Shown here piece by piece: positions 18,680 to 27,770 of a stretch of DNA of 64,000 nucleotides; positions within the stretch are counted from its first letter, which is position 1; each line of letters begins with the position of its first letter. The position numbers were made by a program, and so were the translations under genes. Origin of the DNA: Acidobacteriota bacterium (GTDB lineage: Bacteria > Acidobacteriota > Holophagae > Holophagales > Holophagaceae). The DNA is taken from assembly GCA_016192145.1 (NCBI GenBank), contig JACPUT010000013.1, forward strand, positions 1 to 64,000, given 5' to 3'. Below the pieces are notes generated by a model that had not been told where the DNA came from, searched no databases, and saw only the letters and a list, made by a program, of their open reading frames with translations.

Positions 18680-20092
18680 ATGCGCCTTGCGGCCCTACTG
18701 TTCGCGCCCGCCATCCTCATGGCCCAGCCTTCGACCAGCCACCATGGGGTCCGGCTCCCCGGTTCCTTCTTCGCCGGCAACCGGGCGCGCCTCCTCGCCG
18801 AGCTGCGGAAGCTGGGGCCGGGCACGGTGGCGGTGGTGAAGTCCATGCCAGAACAGGCGCGCAACGGGGATTCGACCCATCTCTACCGCCAGGACTCCGA
18901 TTTCTACTACCTGACCGGGGTGGAGGAGCAGGAGGCCGTGGCGATCCTGGATGCGGACAGCGACCAACCCTACCGGTTGTTGGTCCGGGCCCGGAATGCC
19001 AGCCGGGAGGCCTACGACGGCCCCAGGCTGGGGACGGAGGGGGCCCTGAAGGCGGGTGCGGACCACGCCGAATCCTTTCCGGGCGCGGAGCAATCCCTGA
19101 AATCAGCGGTCCAGAGGGCCCGCCGGGTGATGCTCATCTGCAACTTCGATGACGACTTCCGCCGGAAGGTGATCGACTGGGTCCTCCCCCAGGGCAGCGA
19201 CAACAACCACGCGACCTATCAGCGAACCCTGCTGGATGGCCGGAACCTCATCGGGGAAATGCGCCTGATCAAGCAGCCCGTGGAGGTCGAGATGCTTCAG
19301 CGGGCTGTGGATGTATCCATCGCGGGGCATCTGGCCGCCATGAGGGCGACGGCCCGCGCGGTCAATGAAGGCGAGGTCGCAGGGGCCTTCGAAGGCACCA
19401 CCCGCGGCCTCGGGGCGAGGTTCCTGGGCTACGACACCATCGCGGGCGCGGGCCGGAACAGCTGCATCCTCCACTACCCCTTCAATGACCAGGTGCTGGA
19501 AAAGGGCGCGGTCTTCCTGATGGATGCCGGGGCCGAGGTGGGTTACTACACGGCGGACATCACCCGCACCTGGCCCGTGTCCGGATCCTTCTCCAAGGAG
19601 CAGCGGGCCCTCTACGACCTCGTGCTGAAGGCGCAGGACGCGGCCATCGCCGTGTGCCGGCCCGGGCGCAAGCACCATGAGGGATATGACCTGGCCATGC
19701 GGATCCTCAGCGACGGGCTCGTGGATCTGGGCATCCTCAAGGGCGACAAGGCCGAGGTCTACAAGGGCGGGACCTGGAGCCGCTTCACCTTGCACGGGAT
19801 CAGCCATTGGCTGGGCCTGGACGTCCACGACACCGGCAGCTACCACCGGGAGCCCGGCGCCAAGGGCGGCCAGCGCCTCCTGGAACCCGGCATGGTGCTC
19901 ACGGTGGAGCCCGGCCTCTACATCCCGAAGGACGCGAAGGAGGTGGATGCCAAGTGGCTGGGCATCGGCGTGCGCCTGGAGGACGACATCCTCATCACCC
20001 CCGAGGGCCACCGCAACCTCAGCGAGAAGCTGCCGCGCAAGCCCGAGGCCGTGGAGGCCATCGTCAAGGAAGGGCTCCGCGCCAAGAAGTGA
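18680..20092 (+). CDS. Xaa-Pro aminopeptidase (M24 family), secreted
   Basis: Signal peptide; FLMDAGAEVGYYTADITRTWPVSG, HGISHWLGLDVHD, LEPGMVLTVEPGLYI, GIGVRLEDDILIT. Confidence 0.9.
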   Translation: MRLAALLFAPAILMAQPSTSHHGVRLPGSFFAGNRARLLAELRKLGPGTVAVVKSMPEQARNGDSTHLYRQDSDFYYLTGVEEQEAVAILDADSDQPYRLLVRARNASREAYDGPRLGTEGALKAGADHAESFPGAEQSLKSAVQRARRVMLICNFDDDFRRKVIDWVLPQGSDNNHATYQRTLLDGRNLIGEMRLIKQPVEVEMLQRAVDVSIAGHLAAMRATARAVNEGEVAGAFEGTTRGLGARFLGYDTIAGAGRNSCILHYPFNDQVLEKGAVFLMDAGAEVGYYTADITRTWPVSGSFSKEQRALYDLVLKAQDAAIAVCRPGRKHHEGYDLAMRILSDGLVDLGILKGDKAEVYKGGTWSRFTLHGISHWLGLDVHDTGSYHREPGAKGGQRLLEPGMVLTVEPGLYIPKDAKEVDAKWLGIGVRLEDDILITPEGHRNLSEKLPRKPEAVEAIVKEGLRAKK

Positions 20093-20102
20093 TGCTTCAC
20101 CT

Positions 20103-20143
20103 CAAACGAAGCTGGGGCGCCTGAGGCGCCCCAGCTTCGTTTG
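20103..20143. terminator. Bidirectional terminator-like hairpin between convergent genes
   Basis: Perfect 19-bp stem: caaacgaagctggggcgcc-tga-ggcgccccagcttcgtttg. Confidence 0.85.
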
Positions 20144-20154
20144 AAATGGAAGAA

Positions 20155-20715
20155 CTACTCGGCGTCGACGCTTTCCGCCTTGATGAGCTTCACGGGGGCG
20201 GAGGATTTCTCCTTGGCTTCCAGCACGCCCTTCAGCACGTAACGGGTGCCGCGCTTCTGGCCCGTCTTGCCGATGATGCCCTCCTCCTCCAGGTCGGAGA
20301 ACAGGCGGCGCAAGGTGGCGGGGGCGCCATCCTGATCCTTGAGGCCCAAGGCCTCCTGGGCCTCGAAGCTGCTGAGGGAGCCCTTCTTGCGGAGTTCATC
20401 CACGAGCTTGCCGCGGAGATCCTGCTTATCGGCCTTGTTCAGGCGGGCGGCCTTCTTCGCGGCCGTGGAGGTGGGCGGGAGGGCCGCCTCGAAGGCGGGA
20501 ACCACCACCAGGGAAGGTGCGGCCGCGGGTAGGTGGGCGGCGGGGGCCTCCACCAGGAGGCTGTCCATGTAGACGTCTTCGATGAGGGGCTTGAAGATCA
20601 CCACCGTGGAGGCCGGGGAGATCCCGGCCTTCTGCAGCTCGTATAAAATGCCGTTCCCCAAGCTCTTCTTCTGCTCTTTGGTCAGGAGAGGAAGCTGAAG
20701 GGTAATGATGGCCAT
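20155..20715 (-). CDS. Tautomerase-like N-terminus fused to winged-helix-like C-terminus
   Basis: MAIITLQLPLLTKEQKKSLGNGILYELQKAGISPASTVVIFKPLIEDVYMD; C-term LRGKLVDELRKKGSLSSFEAQEALGLKD...TLRRLFSDLEEEGIIGKTGQKRGTRYVL. Confidence 0.55.
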   Translation of the reverse strand: MAIITLQLPLLTKEQKKSLGNGILYELQKAGISPASTVVIFKPLIEDVYMDSLLVEAPAAHLPAAAPSLVVVPAFEAALPPTSTAAKKAARLNKADKQDLRGKLVDELRKKGSLSSFEAQEALGLKDQDGAPATLRRLFSDLEEEGIIGKTGQKRGTRYVLKGVLEAKEKSSAPVKLIKAESVDAE

Positions 20716-20820
20716 GGGGACTCCTGAATATGAGTGAGGGAACAATATGATATACCGCACAAACTCGGATAAAACGGTCTGTTACCTGAAAGGAGTAGAC
20801 TGATGAGAACGAGGGCGAAC

Positions 20821-21315
20821 ATGACTCAGACTCCCAGCCTCCCCGAGGAACAAGTCCGGTTCGAGAGCTTCCTCCGCTCCCGGCAGCTGAAGCTCACCGA
20901 TGAGCGGCGCACGATGCTCCGGGCCGTGTTCGGCGCCGAGCACCACTTCGACGCCGACGAGCTGCACATGGAACTGAAGCGCGAAGGCCACGACGTGAGC
21001 CGCGCCACGGTGTACCGCACCCTGGACCTGCTGGTGCAATGCGGTCTCGTGCGCAAGAGCAGCTTTGGCGACATGCACGCCCATTACGAGGCCGTGCGCG
21101 AGGGGGAGCACCACGATCACCTCATTTGCCTGAACTGCCAGACCATCATCGAGTTCTTCCGCCCCGATCTGGAGGCCCTTCAGGAAGCCATCTGCGTGGA
21201 GCATGATTTCAAGCCCCTGCACCACAGCCATCAGATCTTCGGCCTGTGCGTGAACTGCAAGGACAAGGCGGATGCCGGGCTCGTGGCGCATCGGGTGAGC
21301 CAGCTGAACACGTAG
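20821..21315 (+). CDS. fur: Fur family transcriptional regulator
   Basis: RQLKLTDERRTMLRAVFGAEHHFDADELHMELKREGHDVSRATVYRTLDLLVQCGLV; HHDHLICLNC...CVNC metal site. Confidence 0.9.
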   Translation: MTQTPSLPEEQVRFESFLRSRQLKLTDERRTMLRAVFGAEHHFDADELHMELKREGHDVSRATVYRTLDLLVQCGLVRKSSFGDMHAHYEAVREGEHHDHLICLNCQTIIEFFRPDLEALQEAICVEHDFKPLHHSHQIFGLCVNCKDKADAGLVAHRVSQLNT

Positions 21316-21323
21316 GGGCTTTA

Positions 21324-21428
21324 GGATCTTGGCTCTGGGCTTTGGCTGGATCCGACCCACACGGGCTTCAGAGCCGCTGGGTCCGGGTCAGCCAGAGCCC
21401 AGAGCCTAAAGCCTAAAGCCCAGAGCCT
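21324..21428. repeat. Intergenic inverted tandem-repeat hairpin (GGCTCTG family), copy 2
   Basis: ttggctctgggctttggctgg...cgacccac...gctgggtcc...cagccagagcccagagcctaaagcctaaagcc. Confidence 0.9.
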
Positions 21429-21449
21429 CCACCGGGTGTACCCTTCTCC

Positions 21450-22517
21450 ATGCCAAAGCTCACCCTCGCCGACATCCAGCGCCTCCCCAAGACCGATCTG
21501 CACGTCCACCTGGACGGCTCCCTGCGGCCCTCGACCATCCTCGAATTGGCCGAGCAGCAGAAGGTGAAGCTGCCCGCGGACACGGTGGAGGGGCTCATGC
21601 CCCACGTCACCAAGGGCGAGGATTGCCCCTCCCTGGTGGAGTACCTCAAGGTCTTCGACATCACGCTCTCCGTGATGCAGACGTACGACAGCCTCGTGCG
21701 CACGGCCTTCGAGCTGGCCGAAGATGCCGCTCTGGAAAACGTCCGCTACATGGAGGTGCGCTACGCCCCCATCCTCCACCAGCAGCAGGGGCTCTCGCTG
21801 TCTACCATCGTGCAGGCGGTGCTGGAGGGCCTGCGCCTCGCGGAGAAGAAATACGACATCAAGACCGGCGTGATCATCTGCGGAATCCGCCACATCAGCC
21901 CCGAGGTGTCGCTCAAGCTGGCGGATCTCACCGTCGCCTTCAAGAACAAGGGCGTGGTGGGTTTCGACCTGGCGGGCGCCGAAGAGAACTTTCCCGCCAA
22001 GAAGTTCAAGGATGCCTTCAGCCGGGTGTTGGCCAACAACATCAACTGCACCCTCCATGCCGGCGAGGCCTTCGGCCCCGAGAGCATCCACCAGGCCGTG
22101 CACCTCTGCGGCGCCCACCGCATCGGCCATGGCGTGCGGCTGGTGGAGGACGGCGACCTCATGAACTACGTGAACGACCACCGCATCCCCCTGGAGTGCT
22201 GCCCCAGCTCCAACGTGCAGACGAAGGCGGTGAAGCGGATGGAGGATCACCCCATCCGCCTTTTCTACGACCTGGGCCTGCGCGTCACCGTGAACACCGA
22301 CAACCGCCTCGTCACGGGCACCACCGTGAGCGAGGAGTTCCTGAAGCTCCACGAGACCCACAACTTCAACCTCGAGGAGATGAAGGAGATCATCATCATG
22401 GGCTTCAAGAGCGCCTTCCTCCCCTACGCCCTCAAGCGCGCCCTGCTCGCCGACGTCGTCGCCGAGCTGAAGGCCTTCAAGCCGGGCAGCCTTGAATCCA
22501 AGCGGGAGAGCCTTTAG
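21450..22517 (+). CDS. add: Adenosine deaminase
   Basis: LPKTDLHVHLDGSLRPSTI; LHAGEAFGPESIHQAV; GHGVRL; CPSSNVQT; NTDNRLVT. Confidence 0.92.
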   Translation: MPKLTLADIQRLPKTDLHVHLDGSLRPSTILELAEQQKVKLPADTVEGLMPHVTKGEDCPSLVEYLKVFDITLSVMQTYDSLVRTAFELAEDAALENVRYMEVRYAPILHQQQGLSLSTIVQAVLEGLRLAEKKYDIKTGVIICGIRHISPEVSLKLADLTVAFKNKGVVGFDLAGAEENFPAKKFKDAFSRVLANNINCTLHAGEAFGPESIHQAVHLCGAHRIGHGVRLVEDGDLMNYVNDHRIPLECCPSSNVQTKAVKRMEDHPIRLFYDLGLRVTVNTDNRLVTGTTVSEEFLKLHETHNFNLEEMKEIIIMGFKSAFLPYALKRALLADVVAELKAFKPGSLESKRESL

Positions 22518-22612
22518 AACGCGAAGAGCGCGAAGAAGTGCGCAAAGAGCGCGAAGAAAAGCGGGTTATCTAATTGGCGCCCTTCGCGCTTTTCTTCGCG
22601 CTCTTCGCGTTC
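22518..22612. repeat. Intergenic inverted tandem-repeat hairpin (GCGCGAAGA family)
   Basis: gaacgcgaagagcgcgaagaa (perfect 21 nt) faces ttcttcgcgctcttcgcgttc; additional unit copies in both arms. Confidence 0.9.
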
Positions 22613-22636
22613 CCCTTTTGATGGTGAAATGGAGGG

Positions 22637-23632
22637 ATGCTCGATCGCTTCGCCTCCTTCCTCGACCTGCACACCCGCATCCTCCTGACCACCCACGAGA
22701 ACCCCGATGGGGATGGCGTGGGGGCCATGTTGGGCCTCGCGCGGTACTTGAAGACTCAGGGCAAGGACGTGCGGATCGTCGTGTATCCCCACGTGCCGGA
22801 CAACCTGGCCTGGATGGACACGGAGGCCTGGATCGAGGCCTACGCGCCCGAGGGTGCCCCTGCGGAGCTGGCCGCCTGGCCCGATGCCTGGATCATGGTG
22901 GATGCCAGCGAGCCCAAGCGCCTGGGCAAGTTGCACGCCGCCTTCGAGGCCACGAAGGCCGTGAGGGCCACCCTGGATCACCACATCAAGGACGCGCCCC
23001 AGGGCTACGACGTGGAGTTCACGGATGCCACGGCCACGGCCAGCGGGGAGTTGGTCTACGATCTGGCGGTGCCCCGCATGGGCCTGCCCCTGCCCAAGGC
23101 CATGGCCGATGCCCTCTACGTGAGCCTCGTGAGCGACACGGGCAACTTCCGCCACTCCAACACCACGCCCAAGGTGCTCCGCATGGCGGCTCAGCTCGTG
23201 GAGCAGGGCGTGGAGCCCGCCCGGGTCTACCAGAACCTCTACCACCAGGATCGGCCCGAGCGGTACAAGCTCATGGGCCGGGCCCTGGAGGGGCTGCGCA
23301 TGAGCGCTGGAGGCCGCTTCGGGCTGCTGGCCATCTCCAAGGGCGACCTCGAGGGCGCGGGCGCCGAGTACGACGACCTGGATGGCTTCGTGGACCTGCC
23401 CCTGAAGCTGAAGGGCGTCGAGGTGGCCGGCCTGATGTACGAAAACCGCGAGGGCCTCATCAAGGTCTCCCTGCGCAGCCGGGAGCGGGTCAACGTGAAT
23501 GCCGTTTGCCGGCGCCACGGGGGCGGCGGCCATCGTCTCGCCTCGGGCTGCAAGGTGGAGGGAACCCTGGCCCAGGCCATGGCCACCCTTGAGGCGGAAG
23601 TCACGGCCCAGATCGACCTGGACTGCTGCTAG
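22637..23632 (+). CDS. nrnA: DHH/DHHA1 phosphoesterase (NrnA-like oligoribonuclease/pAp phosphatase)
   Basis: LLTTHENPDGDGVGAMLGL; LDHHIKDAP; DTGNFRHSNTTP; C-terminal GGGGHRLASG. Confidence 0.88.
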   Translation: MLDRFASFLDLHTRILLTTHENPDGDGVGAMLGLARYLKTQGKDVRIVVYPHVPDNLAWMDTEAWIEAYAPEGAPAELAAWPDAWIMVDASEPKRLGKLHAAFEATKAVRATLDHHIKDAPQGYDVEFTDATATASGELVYDLAVPRMGLPLPKAMADALYVSLVSDTGNFRHSNTTPKVLRMAAQLVEQGVEPARVYQNLYHQDRPERYKLMGRALEGLRMSAGGRFGLLAISKGDLEGAGAEYDDLDGFVDLPLKLKGVEVAGLMYENREGLIKVSLRSRERVNVNAVCRRHGGGGHRLASGCKVEGTLAQAMATLEAEVTAQIDLDCC

Positions 23633-23726
23633 GTACTTACTTCCCGGTGCCTGGTTGCCAGGGGGTCCCTCGGGCCCCAGACTGATGGACCGGTCACAAG
23701 GACCCCTCAAGGGCATCCAACCCTCC

Positions 23727-24395
23727 ATGTCGAACCCGCATCCCCGCCAAGACACCGGCGCGCCCAAGCTCGAGCTCTTCTGCAAACTGCAGGGGGAGGC
23801 GGTTCCGTTCATCGCCAAGGCGAACATCCCCACCCAATTCGGGAAGTTCACGGTGTATGGATTCCTGGAGCACAAGACGGGCAAGGAGCATCTCGCCATC
23901 GTCGCGGGCGAGATCGACGCCCGGAAGCGCATCCCCGTGCGCATCCACAGCGAGTGCTGGACGGGCGACGTGCTGGGCAGCCTCAAGTGCGACTGCCGGC
24001 AGCAACTGGAAGCCGCCCTCACCCACGTGGGCGAGCATGGGGGCATAGTGCTCTACCTGCGCCAGGAGGGCCGCGGCATCGGCCTCCTGAACAAGCTCAA
24101 GGCCTACGCCCTGCAGGAGCAGGGCATGGATACCGTGGAGGCGAACCACGCCCTGGGCTTTCCGGACGACCTCCGCAGCTACGAGTGCGCGGTGGAGATG
24201 CTGAAATTCTTCGGCATCCACCAAGTGAAGCTGCTCACCAACAATCCCAAGAAGATCGGCGCCCTGGAGCTGGCGGGCATCGAGGTGGAGCGGGAACGGC
24301 ACCAGCTGGAGTCGAACCCCCACAATCTCCGCTACCTCAAGACCAAGGCCAAGAAGAGCGGGCACCTGCTGGACTTCGAGGAAGAGGCGCTCTGA
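23727..24395 (+). CDS. ribA: GTP cyclohydrolase II
   Basis: VRIHSECWTGDVLGSLKCDCRQQLEAAL; LYLRQEGRGIGLLNKLKAYALQEQGMDTVEAN; LLTNNPKK. Confidence 0.93.
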   Translation: MSNPHPRQDTGAPKLELFCKLQGEAVPFIAKANIPTQFGKFTVYGFLEHKTGKEHLAIVAGEIDARKRIPVRIHSECWTGDVLGSLKCDCRQQLEAALTHVGEHGGIVLYLRQEGRGIGLLNKLKAYALQEQGMDTVEANHALGFPDDLRSYECAVEMLKFFGIHQVKLLTNNPKKIGALELAGIEVERERHQLESNPHNLRYLKTKAKKSGHLLDFEEEAL

Positions 24396-24549
24396 CCCCC
24401 TGAAGGGTCCACCGGATTCCTTGGATGGATTCGGGGGGAAACGCAGTCCAGTGATGATGGAAATGTCAGGCGATGGATCCCGGGGAGCCCACTAAACTCG
24501 GGGGAATCTGGCGATATCTTGCCGAGAACTGACGATTGGGTGCGATCTC

Positions 24550-26283
24550 ATGACGCAATTGATCTACGCCTGCGAGAGAAATCCCGCCGAGGGCCTCTTG
24601 GAGGGGCTGGTGCTGGGGGTCGCGGACCGCATCGCTCCGGAGGTCGAGGGGGTGGGGGCCCATCGGATCGCGCGATCGCCGGGGGAGCGGTTATGCCTGG
24701 TGCGGCCCGCGGCTGCGGGCCAATGCCGGACCCTCCACCCCGGGTTGGCGGGGCTGGTGGGCGCGCTGGGGGAAGGCGACGAAAGTTGGGTCAACCTGGG
24801 CGGCACCGCCCCCGAGGGCAGCTTCGCCTTGGTGAGGTCCACCCCCGGTCAGGTGGAGCTCTGCACCGATTTCGCGGGGTCGCGATCCCTCTGGTATGCC
24901 TTCGACGCCCAGCGCCTGATCGCCTCCACCTCCCTGCGGGCCCTTTTGGCCATGCTTCCGGATCGCCAGTTGAACCGGAAGGCGCTGGCCTCGTTCCTGA
25001 GCACGGGTTCCTTGGGCATCGACGACGCCTGGGACCAGCGCGTCCGGCGGGTCCCCGCCGACGGGATGCTCCGCCTTGACCGGGAACGCTGGACGATCGA
25101 GGCGAGATCCAATCCGGTGGTCTTCGCTCCCGAGGAGGCTCCGAAGGAGGTCTGGAGGGCGCGGTACCGGGACGCGGTGGATCAGGCGATCCAGACCTGC
25201 GACGTGGCGAGGGAAGGTTGGATCCTTCCGCTCTCGGGGGGCTACGACAGCCGCATGCTGTTGGTCTCCCTCATGGCGAAGGGAAGCCGGCCCCGCACGG
25301 TGACATGGGGGCGCCCGGGCGCCCAGGCGCAAGGGGGCAACGATGCCCAGGTGGCCACGAGGCTGGCCGGGCACTTCGGGCTTTCCCACGAGTACCGGTT
25401 GACCGAGAGCCGAACCGGCCCCGCGGAACCCATCGTCGATGCCTTCCTGGCCACGCATGGGGGTACTACGGATTCCATGCCCTCCTACCTCGATGGCATG
25501 GCCATGTGGCGGGACTTCGCCCGACAGGGCGTGCAGGGCATCGTCCGCGGGGATCACGGATTTGGCTTCACCGCAAGACCGGCGAGGGAGGCCCGGCACG
25601 CGGTCGGGCTGATGTTCGCCCAGGAATTATTGCCCCTGGAGCAGGCGGAGGCCCTGGGCGATGGCCTGCTGGAGCTGCCGGCCCACCTTCGGCAGGGGGA
25701 TGGGGAGAGCGACGCCACCTATGGGGATCGGCTCTACCATGCCTATCGCCTGCCCGTGGGGTTGGCCGCCCTGAACGATGTGAAGGCGCCCTTCGTGGAG
25801 ATCGCCAACCCCCTGCTCTGTCGATCCGTGCAGTCCCTGATCCGGGCCATGCCGGACCACCTTCGGGTTGATCGGGCCCTCCACTGCGAGATCGTGGCGT
25901 CGCTGATTCCGGCGATCCCCTTCGCCACCCTCTCGGCCGATGACAACGATTGCCAATTCATCGGGGCCCCGGCCTACGAGCGTTGGATGCGCCGTGAGCT
26001 GGAGGGGGAGGCTTGCGGGCACTTGATTCCAGAGGCCCTGAGGCTGGACCTGATCGCCTCCCTCAAGGGGAGCGCCTCCATCGCCGCGCCGGCCCAGAGC
26101 CTGCGGTCCCTGCTCAAGCGCGTGCTGCCCACGGGGTGGCTCAATGCCCTGCGTGCCCGCATGCCGCAGTGGCGACCCCCCATGCGCATGATCGCGTTCC
26201 GCGCCGCCCTCGCGGGGCGGCTGATGGCCCAATGGGAACGCGACCAGGCGGCGGTGCAGGCCCACCTGGACCTGGCGGGGTAG
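24550..26283 (+). CDS. Asparagine-synthase-like protein (class II amidotransferase-like N-terminus + PP-loop)
   Basis: LPLSGGYDSRMLLVSLMAKG PP-loop; N-terminus lacks catalytic Cys2 (MTQLIYACERNP). Confidence 0.8.
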   Translation: MTQLIYACERNPAEGLLEGLVLGVADRIAPEVEGVGAHRIARSPGERLCLVRPAAAGQCRTLHPGLAGLVGALGEGDESWVNLGGTAPEGSFALVRSTPGQVELCTDFAGSRSLWYAFDAQRLIASTSLRALLAMLPDRQLNRKALASFLSTGSLGIDDAWDQRVRRVPADGMLRLDRERWTIEARSNPVVFAPEEAPKEVWRARYRDAVDQAIQTCDVAREGWILPLSGGYDSRMLLVSLMAKGSRPRTVTWGRPGAQAQGGNDAQVATRLAGHFGLSHEYRLTESRTGPAEPIVDAFLATHGGTTDSMPSYLDGMAMWRDFARQGVQGIVRGDHGFGFTARPAREARHAVGLMFAQELLPLEQAEALGDGLLELPAHLRQGDGESDATYGDRLYHAYRLPVGLAALNDVKAPFVEIANPLLCRSVQSLIRAMPDHLRVDRALHCEIVASLIPAIPFATLSADDNDCQFIGAPAYERWMRRELEGEACGHLIPEALRLDLIASLKGSASIAAPAQSLRSLLKRVLPTGWLNALRARMPQWRPPMRMIAFRAALAGRLMAQWERDQAAVQAHLDLAG

Positions 26284-26289
26284 GCGCTA

Positions 26290-27429
26290 TCAGAGCGCCC
26301 GCACCGCCGCGATCTCGTTGGGGTGGAGGAAGCGCCAGGCGCCGGGCTTGAGCAGGGGATCGGCGATGGGGCCGAACTGGATGCGGCGGAGCTTGTGCAC
26401 GGGGTGGCCGATGGCCTCGAACATGCGGCGGATCTGGCGGTTCTTGCCCTCGGTGAGGGTGACCTTGAGCCAGGGGTTCTGCTGCTTGTCCATGACCTCG
26501 ATGGTGCAGGGCTTGAGGCGCCGGCCATCCAGGCGGAAGCCGCCGCTGAGCTCGGCGATCTGCTCCTTGGTGAGGGCGCGGTGCACCTTCACGAGGTAGA
26601 CCTTGGGCAGCTCGTGATCGGGGCTCATGAGCCGTTCCGCCACGGCGCCATCATTGGTGAGCAGCAGCAGGCCCTCGCTGTTGAAGTCGAGGCGGCCCAC
26701 GGGGTAGAGGCGGGCGTCGATGCCCGACACGAGCGCCATGACGGTGGGGCGGCCCTGGTCGTCCTTCACGGTGGTGATGTAGCCCATGGGCTTGTTCACG
26801 AGCACGTAGACGTGCTGCTCGCGCTGGATGGGCTTGTGGTTGACGGTGATCTCGTCGCGGGTGGGATCGGCCTTGGCCCCCAGTTCCATGACCACCTCGC
26901 CGTTCACATGCACGTGGCCCCCGAGGATCAGCTCCTCGCAGGCCCGGCGGCTGGCTATGCCCGCGTGGGCGAGGATCTTCTGCAGGCGCTCCAGGTGGCT
27001 GTTGCGGGCCGAGCCGGGCTTGGGCGTGGAGGTCTGCACGCGGCCGGGCTTGGTGACGAGGGCGGGGCGGGGGCGGTTCTGGGAGCGCAAGGGCCGCGCG
27101 GGGGCCGCACCGGCTTCCTGGGAGGAGGAGGCGGGCCGGGGAGCGGCGGCGGGGCGGGCCGGGCGGCTCGCAGCCCGGGCACCTTGGCCAGCCGGGTTCG
27201 CAGGCTTGGGGGAGACCTTGGGGGCAGGGCGGCGCTGGCCAGAAGCGGCCCTGGAGGGCGCCTCGTGCTCGGGCTCCGCCGACCGGGCGGTGATCTTCAC
27301 GCCCGGCCGGGAGGGGCGTGAAGCGGCCTCCGGGCGCGCGGGCTTGGTCGAGACCTTGTGGCCGGGCTTCGCCGGACGCTTGGTGGTCGCGGGCTTGGAA
27401 TAGGCGGCATTGGGACGGCGGACGGCCAT
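26290..27429 (-). CDS. rRNA pseudouridine synthase (RsuA/RluB family) with long basic N-terminal extension
   Basis: S4 domain ERLQKILAHAGIASRRACEELI; VGRLDFNSEGLLLLTNDG; TEGKNRQIRRMFEAIGHPV. Confidence 0.9.
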   Translation of the reverse strand: MAVRRPNAAYSKPATTKRPAKPGHKVSTKPARPEAASRPSRPGVKITARSAEPEHEAPSRAASGQRRPAPKVSPKPANPAGQGARAASRPARPAAAPRPASSSQEAGAAPARPLRSQNRPRPALVTKPGRVQTSTPKPGSARNSHLERLQKILAHAGIASRRACEELILGGHVHVNGEVVMELGAKADPTRDEITVNHKPIQREQHVYVLVNKPMGYITTVKDDQGRPTVMALVSGIDARLYPVGRLDFNSEGLLLLTNDGAVAERLMSPDHELPKVYLVKVHRALTKEQIAELSGGFRLDGRRLKPCTIEVMDKQQNPWLKVTLTEGKNRQIRRMFEAIGHPVHKLRRIQFGPIADPLLKPGAWRFLHPNEIAAVRAL

Positions 27430-27477
27430 GGGAACTCCTTCGGCGTCATCGCGACGCGGACCGGATAGTTTCCCACG

Positions 27478-27511
27478 CTTCAGGAAATCAGCTAGCGCCG
27501 ATTTCCTGAAG
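27478..27511. terminator. Hairpin overlapping 3' end of the 27492 gene
   Basis: cttcaggaaatc-agctagcgcc-gatttcctgaag, perfect 12-bp stem. Confidence 0.65.
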
Positions 27512-27770
27512 GGGTATCCAGGCGCTTGCGGGCATCCCGTTCCGCCTTGAGGTTCTTCTCGAGGGCCTTGGTGGTGCCTTCGTCCACGTTCCCCACCACA
27601 CCCGTGGGATTTTCTGGGGGCTTTTCAATCTCGCCCTCGGGCATCGCCCGGGGGCGAACGGGGCGGGCGTGTTTCTGCCACAGGTCGCTCTGGGCCGAGA
27701 GGGCCCAGGCCAGGGCGGCCAGGAAGGCCACCGCGAAGAGGAACACGAAGAGCTTCGAGGACCTCCGCAT
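27492..27770 (-). CDS. Small single-TM hypothetical protein
   Basis: MRRSSKLFVFLFAVAFLAALAWALSAQ; shares start/stop boundary with next CDS. Confidence 0.6.
   Translation of the reverse strand: MRRSSKLFVFLFAVAFLAALAWALSAQSDLWQKHARPVRPRAMPEGEIEKPPENPTGVVGNVDEGTTKALEKNLKAERDARKRLDTPSGNRR

Noticed and set aside
27000-27429. Basic, repetitive N-terminus of the pseudouridine synthase as a novel domain
   Set aside because: Long K/R/P/A-rich extensions are common in RsuA/RluB-type enzymes; no specific signal seen.
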